From Buchnera aphidicola (Rhopalosiphum maidis) (GTDB lineage: Bacteria; Pseudomonadota; Gammaproteobacteria; Enterobacterales; Enterobacteriaceae): a DNA stretch of 64,000 nucleotides. The stretch covers positions 578,930 to 642,929 of the forward strand of contig NZ_CP032759.1 in the NCBI RefSeq assembly GCF_003671935.1. The letters run 5' to 3'. This document shows positions 62,970 through 64,000 of the stretch, in pieces; position 1 is the stretch's first letter, and the number at the start of each line of letters is the position of its first letter. The notes below the pieces were generated by a model. That model saw only the letters and a list, made by a program, of their open reading frames with translations. It ran no database searches and had not been told where the DNA came from. The translations under genes and the position numbers were made by a program.

Positions 62970-64000
62970 TTATTTCCTTAAAATCACTTGAAATTTTTTT
63001 TTCAACATTTTTATACAATCATTCAACATTAAGTTAATTTCATCTTCTTTTAAAGTTTGTTTACAATTTTGAAAAACAAAACTAATTCCTAAACTTTTTT
63101 TTCTATTGTCAAATTCTTTACAAGAATATACATCAAATAAATTGATCTCTACTCTTTTATCAAAAAAGAAATCTTTACATACTGTAATAATTTCTAGAGA
63201 TTGAATATCATTTGATACTAGTATAGCTATATCACGACGACTTGTAGGATATTTAGAAATTTCTTCTATATTAGAAAATTTCAACTTTGAAATGTAAGTA
63301 AATGATAATTCAAATAAAAAAGTAGAATTATTTAAATTTAATTTTTTTTCTATTTTTGGATGAATTTTACCAAAACTACCAATATATTTATTATCTAAAT
63401 AAATTTTTACACTTTGTTCTGGGTGTAAACCTAATACTTTTTCATTTTTAATTTCAAATTGATTTAATCCACATATAACTTCTAATAAAGACTCTAAATC
63501 ACCTTTTAAATCATAAAAATCTACTTTTCTTCTAGTAGAAAACCAGTTTTCTTTGCTATGAAAACCACTTATTATACCTCCTAAAAAAGTTTCTTGCTTT
63601 ACTCCAAGAATTTCAGATTCATCAATTGAAAAACAAAGTCCTTTTTCGAAAAAACGCATACTGTCTTGTTGACGATTTTGGTTGTAAGAAACAGTCTTGA
63701 GAAGACCAGGCCATAATGATAAACGCATAGACGAAAAATCTTTAGAAATAGGATTAGAAATTAATATTTGATTATTATTCGGAATGACATCATTCTGAAG
63801 AGAAGGATTAACAAATGAATAAGTTATTACTTCATAATATCCTCTATTAACAAGTAATGTAGTTGCCTCATCTAATAAAGAATCTTTTAGCTCTCTATTT
63901 TTACTGCTATTAAGTTTAAAACTTTCTTTTAATGGAGTTAATGGAATATTATTATAATTATATATACGAAGTATATCACCTATTACATCTTCTTCAATTA
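62970..64000 (-). CDS. pheT: Phenylalanine-tRNA ligase beta subunit, C-terminal part (cut by window edge)
   Basis: PheT is the beta subunit of phenylalanyl-tRNA synthetase. The frame runs unbroken to the right edge, where it reads [18 protein letters not shown], so about 343 codons are visible and roughly the first 450 are missing. The B5 domain end, the catalytic-like core (SPIS-type [35 protein letters not shown]) and the C-terminal anticodon-binding fold ([14 protein letters not shown]) are clear. ihfA follows after 4 bases. Confidence 0.96.
   Translation of the reverse strand, partial: IEEDVIGDILRIYNYNNIPLTPLKESFKLNSSKNRELKDSLLDEATTLLVNRGYYEVITYSFVNPSLQNDVIPNNNQILISNPISKDFSSMRLSLWPGLLKTVSYNQNRQQDSMRFFEKGLCFSIDESEILGVKQETFLGGIISGFHSKENWFSTRRKVDFYDLKGDLESLLEVICGLNQFEIKNEKVLGLHPEQSVKIYLDNKYIGSFGKIHPKIEKKLNLNNSTFLFELSFTYISKLKFSNIEEISKYPTSRRDIAILVSNDIQSLEIITVCKDFFFDKRVEINLFDVYSCKEFDNRKKSLGISFVFQNCKQTLKEDEINLMLNDCIKMLKKKFQVILRK

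Overview
This window reads as a segment of the chromosome of Buchnera aphidicola, the obligate aphid endosymbiont (Gammaproteobacteria, Erwiniaceae-related). The evidence is the extreme A+T bias in spacers and third codon positions, lysine/asparagine/isoleucine-rich proteins that still align nearly end to end with Escherichia coli orthologues, enterobacterial gene neighbourhoods with pieces missing, and no sign of phage, insertion sequences, CRISPR or acquired islands. I do not assign a strain.

Layout. 1-2,093: ung (its 3' part lies outside the window), a 2-Cys peroxiredoxin and a DUF2076-type protein. 2,094-8,439: gyrA, nrdA, nrdB and yfaE (DNA topology and deoxyribonucleotide supply). 8,448-13,602: pta and ackA (acetate fermentation), nadE, and a SirB1/YchA-type protein. 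13,764-19,725: prfA-prmC facing ispE-prs, then cvpA and folC. 20,342-35,324: the whole nuo operon for respiratory complex I, 13 genes from nuoA to nuoN with nuoC and nuoD fused. 35,686-38,851: dnaK-dnaJ behind a well preserved heat-shock promoter. 38,909-45,451: rpsT facing ribF-ileS-lspA-ispH-dapB. 45,621-50,581: carA-carB and folA. 50,622-55,951: apaH, rsmA, surA, yabI, rplY, nfo. 56,109-64,000: folE, glyQ-glyS, then yajC, tgt, queA, ihfA and the C-terminal part of pheT.

How the genes fit together. The set is what a nutritional symbiont keeps: NADH oxidation (complex I), acetate overflow with ATP gain, precursors for arginine/pyrimidines (carAB) and lysine/cell wall (dapB), isoprenoid steps (ispE, ispH), folate (folE, folA, folC), flavin cofactors (ribF), NAD (nadE), PRPP (prs), translation (ileS, glyQS, pheT, prfA-prmC, rpsT, rplY, tgt-queA, rsmA), chaperones and a little DNA repair (ung, nfo).

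The most notable signal is shared by several genes. yfaE, cvpA, folC and nuoE are each interrupted by exactly one base gained or lost inside a homopolymer (A11, T9, T8 and A9 on the coding strand). In every case a one-base correction restores a near full-length protein that matches its family. nuoE is the most telling, because the other twelve nuo genes are intact. These loci are candidates for rescue by transcriptional slippage, a process reported for Buchnera and Blochmannia. Genuine gene loss or homopolymer sequencing error are the alternatives. Other essential genes carry equally long or longer tracts that are in frame (prfA A12, nuoCD A11, dapB, rsmA, ispE and ispH A10). I found no candidate for a wholly new multi-gene system.
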